Origin: CALMJB01 sp963977945
GTDB taxonomy: Bacteria; Actinomycetota; Actinomycetes; Nanopelagicales; Nanopelagicaceae
Assembly: GCA_963977945.1 (NCBI GenBank)
Contig: CAXBQO010000048.1
Location: forward strand, 1-7,810
Length of the DNA stretch: 7,810 nt
Direction of reading: 5' to 3'
The stretch's first letter is position 1, and each line of letters starts with the position of its first letter. Below are positions 6,683 to 7,810 of the stretch, in pieces. The position numbers and the translations under genes were made by a program. The notes beneath the pieces were generated by a model. The model was not told the origin of the DNA, did no database searches, and saw only the letters and a list, made by a program, of their open reading frames with translations.

Positions 6683-6700
6683 TCTGCATATTTATACATT
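6683..6700 (-). promoter_or_regulatory. ARG box, promoter-distal (ArgR operator)
   Basis: The core on the minus strand is TGTATAAATATGCA (complement of 6685-6698), also a perfect fit to TGnATwwwwATnCA. It starts 20 bases from the first box, leaving 2 bases between the two 18-base sites. ArgR hexamers normally bind two such sites on one face of the helix. Confidence 0.85.
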
Positions 6701-6743
6701 ATTACGATGTGATTGGGATTGAATCGCTGCCCTCGCAGACGCC

Positions 6744-7810
6744 TTAAGAACTTCTAGATACCGCTCCAAATTTTTTCACCAAAGCTTCTAGTGCCTTTGT
6801 CCGATAACCATTTACCTCATCAGCAGTCAATGTTCGATCCATAGCTCTAAACGTTAGAGTGAAACCCAGTGCGACTTTGCCTGGTTCTAAATTTTCATAC
6901 CGATCAAATATTTGTACCGATTCCAATAATTCTCCAGCTGATTCTTTTATTGCAGAAACAATCGATACCGCTGCGATCTCATTCTTTACAACTATCGAAA
7001 TATCCTGAACAACAGCTGGCATCGCTGATATGGGTTTTGGTTTAACCTGTTTAGCCGGTGGTAATTCACTCAAAATAACTGCGAATGCACATGTTCTCGC
7101 CGGAAGTGACAGATCGGAAATAACTCTTGGATGTAGTTCGCCGGCGTGAGCAATCGGCTTGCCATTGATACGAATTTCAGCGCATCTACCTGGATGCCAA
7201 GGGGCAAGTTCACAATTTAGAATTTCAAAATCTTCACTAGAAGTGCGAACAATTTCGACCGCTTTGTTTACCGCATCTTCCCACGTGAAATTGTCAGATG
7301 CGGAACTATTTTTGCTACCAGTCATCACCGCACCAACAAACAACATTTGCTTAGGGACTGATTCATAAAGTTGCTTTATTTGAGCAGCTGAAGGCTTTCT
7401 ATCGGCTGAAAGCTGTGGCGCGGTCTTTGGATTTACATTTCTAAATACTGAACCGATTTCAAATATGGCAACATTTTTCTGACCACGAGAAATATTGCGC
7501 GAGAGCGTCTCTAGTAATCCAGGCAAAAGATGGGTTCGCAGCAGTGGATTTTGATCTGACATCGGATTTGAAATTTCAAAAGATTTCGCTCGGTCCCCCG
7601 TGAATCCAAGAGTTTTAACCATTTGGGCAGAGACAAATGGAAAACTTGGCGCCTCTACAAAACCATTATCTGCTAGAAATTGAGCAACTAAGCGCTTGCG
7701 TTGCTGCAGGATAGATAAACCGCCACTATTTTTTCCAATGGGTAAACGAGATGGAATAAGTTCATATCCATTAAGTCTGGCAATCTCTTCGGCTACATCT
7801 GGCAAATTAT
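6744..7810 (-). CDS. pheT: Phenylalanyl-tRNA synthetase beta subunit, C-terminal part (partial)
   Basis: PheT pairs with PheS as an alpha2-beta2 enzyme that charges tRNA-Phe. The window holds about the last 354 residues; the reading frame stays open through the right edge, so the true start is outside. The visible part begins at the end of the B5 domain (LPDVAEEIARLNGYELIPSR). It continues with the catalytic-like core, which has NPMSDQNPLLRTHLLPGLLE and VAIFEIGSVF. It ends with a ferredoxin-fold anticodon-binding domain in the last 95 or so residues (from about MPAVVQDISIVV, with FDRYENLEPGKVALGFTLTF). The TTG at 7803-7805 that could be read as a start is an internal leucine codon. The stop is TAA. 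The 108-base gap to argC holds the arg promoter. No intrinsic terminator with a U run is visible for pheT. Confidence 0.96.
   Translation of the reverse strand, partial: NLPDVAEEIARLNGYELIPSRLPIGKNSGGLSILQQRKRLVAQFLADNGFVEAPSFPFVSAQMVKTLGFTGDRAKSFEISNPMSDQNPLLRTHLLPGLLETLSRNISRGQKNVAIFEIGSVFRNVNPKTAPQLSADRKPSAAQIKQLYESVPKQMLFVGAVMTGSKNSSASDNFTWEDAVNKAVEIVRTSSEDFEILNCELAPWHPGRCAEIRINGKPIAHAGELHPRVISDLSLPARTCAFAVILSELPPAKQVKPKPISAMPAVVQDISIVVKNEIAAVSIVSAIKESAGELLESVQIFDRYENLEPGKVALGFTLTFRAMDRTLTADEVNGYRTKALEALVKKFGAVSRSS

Noticed and set aside
6715..6743. A CTGC/GCAG hairpin after pheT as a terminator
   Set aside because: The stem has only 4 base pairs and no U run follows.

Overview
The window carries six protein-coding genes and the 5' part of a 16S rRNA gene, all on the minus strand. 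It looks like a chromosomal housekeeping segment of a low-GC actinobacterium. The 16S has actinobacterial features: the GGACGAACGCTGGCGGCGTG start, a short helix-17 region, and the TGGTGTAGCGGTGGAATGCG block. The rRNA leader carries the CTTGAGAACTCAAC element familiar from actinobacterial rrn operons. The gene order pheT, arg genes, tyrS, rrn is the classical actinobacterial order. The protein-coding DNA is visibly AT-rich for an actinobacterium and the gene junctions are very tight, which suggests a streamlined aquatic lineage (for example Nanopelagicales/acI-like). That placement is inference and was not tested phylogenetically.

Read in the direction of transcription (high to low coordinates), the layout is as follows. 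7810-6744 is the C-terminal part of pheT, the phenylalanyl-tRNA synthetase beta chain; its start lies outside the window. 6743-6636 is a 108-base control region with two near-perfect ARG boxes and a sigma-70-type promoter placed so that the argC message is probably leaderless. 6635-2826 is a compact argC-argB-argR-argH operon: a 2-base gap, then two ATGA stop/start overlaps. 2812-1502 is tyrS, only 13 bases after argH and therefore probably co-transcribed. 1501-929 is non-coding: a G/T-rich (+ strand) stretch with three copies of a 14-15-base repeat, a candidate rrn promoter, and an AT-rich pre-16S leader with hairpins and the conserved leader element. 928-1 is the 16S gene, cut at the window edge at about E. 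coli position 946.

The genes combine in a simple way. ArgB and ArgC catalyse the second and third steps of ornithine synthesis from acetylglutamate. ArgH makes the last step to arginine. ArgR, encoded inside the operon, very likely represses the argC promoter through the two ARG boxes when arginine is high. The genes that usually sit between these in actinobacteria (argJ, argD, argF, argG) are absent from this locus, and the remaining four are joined cleanly. ArgB is of the short kind without the N-terminal helix associated with arginine feedback inhibition, so transcriptional control by ArgR may be the main regulation. I saw no unknown defence, mobile or biosynthetic system here. The most interesting signals are regulatory: the tandem ARG operator with a leaderless start, the reduced arg cluster with tyrS attached, and the repeat array upstream of the rrn promoter.
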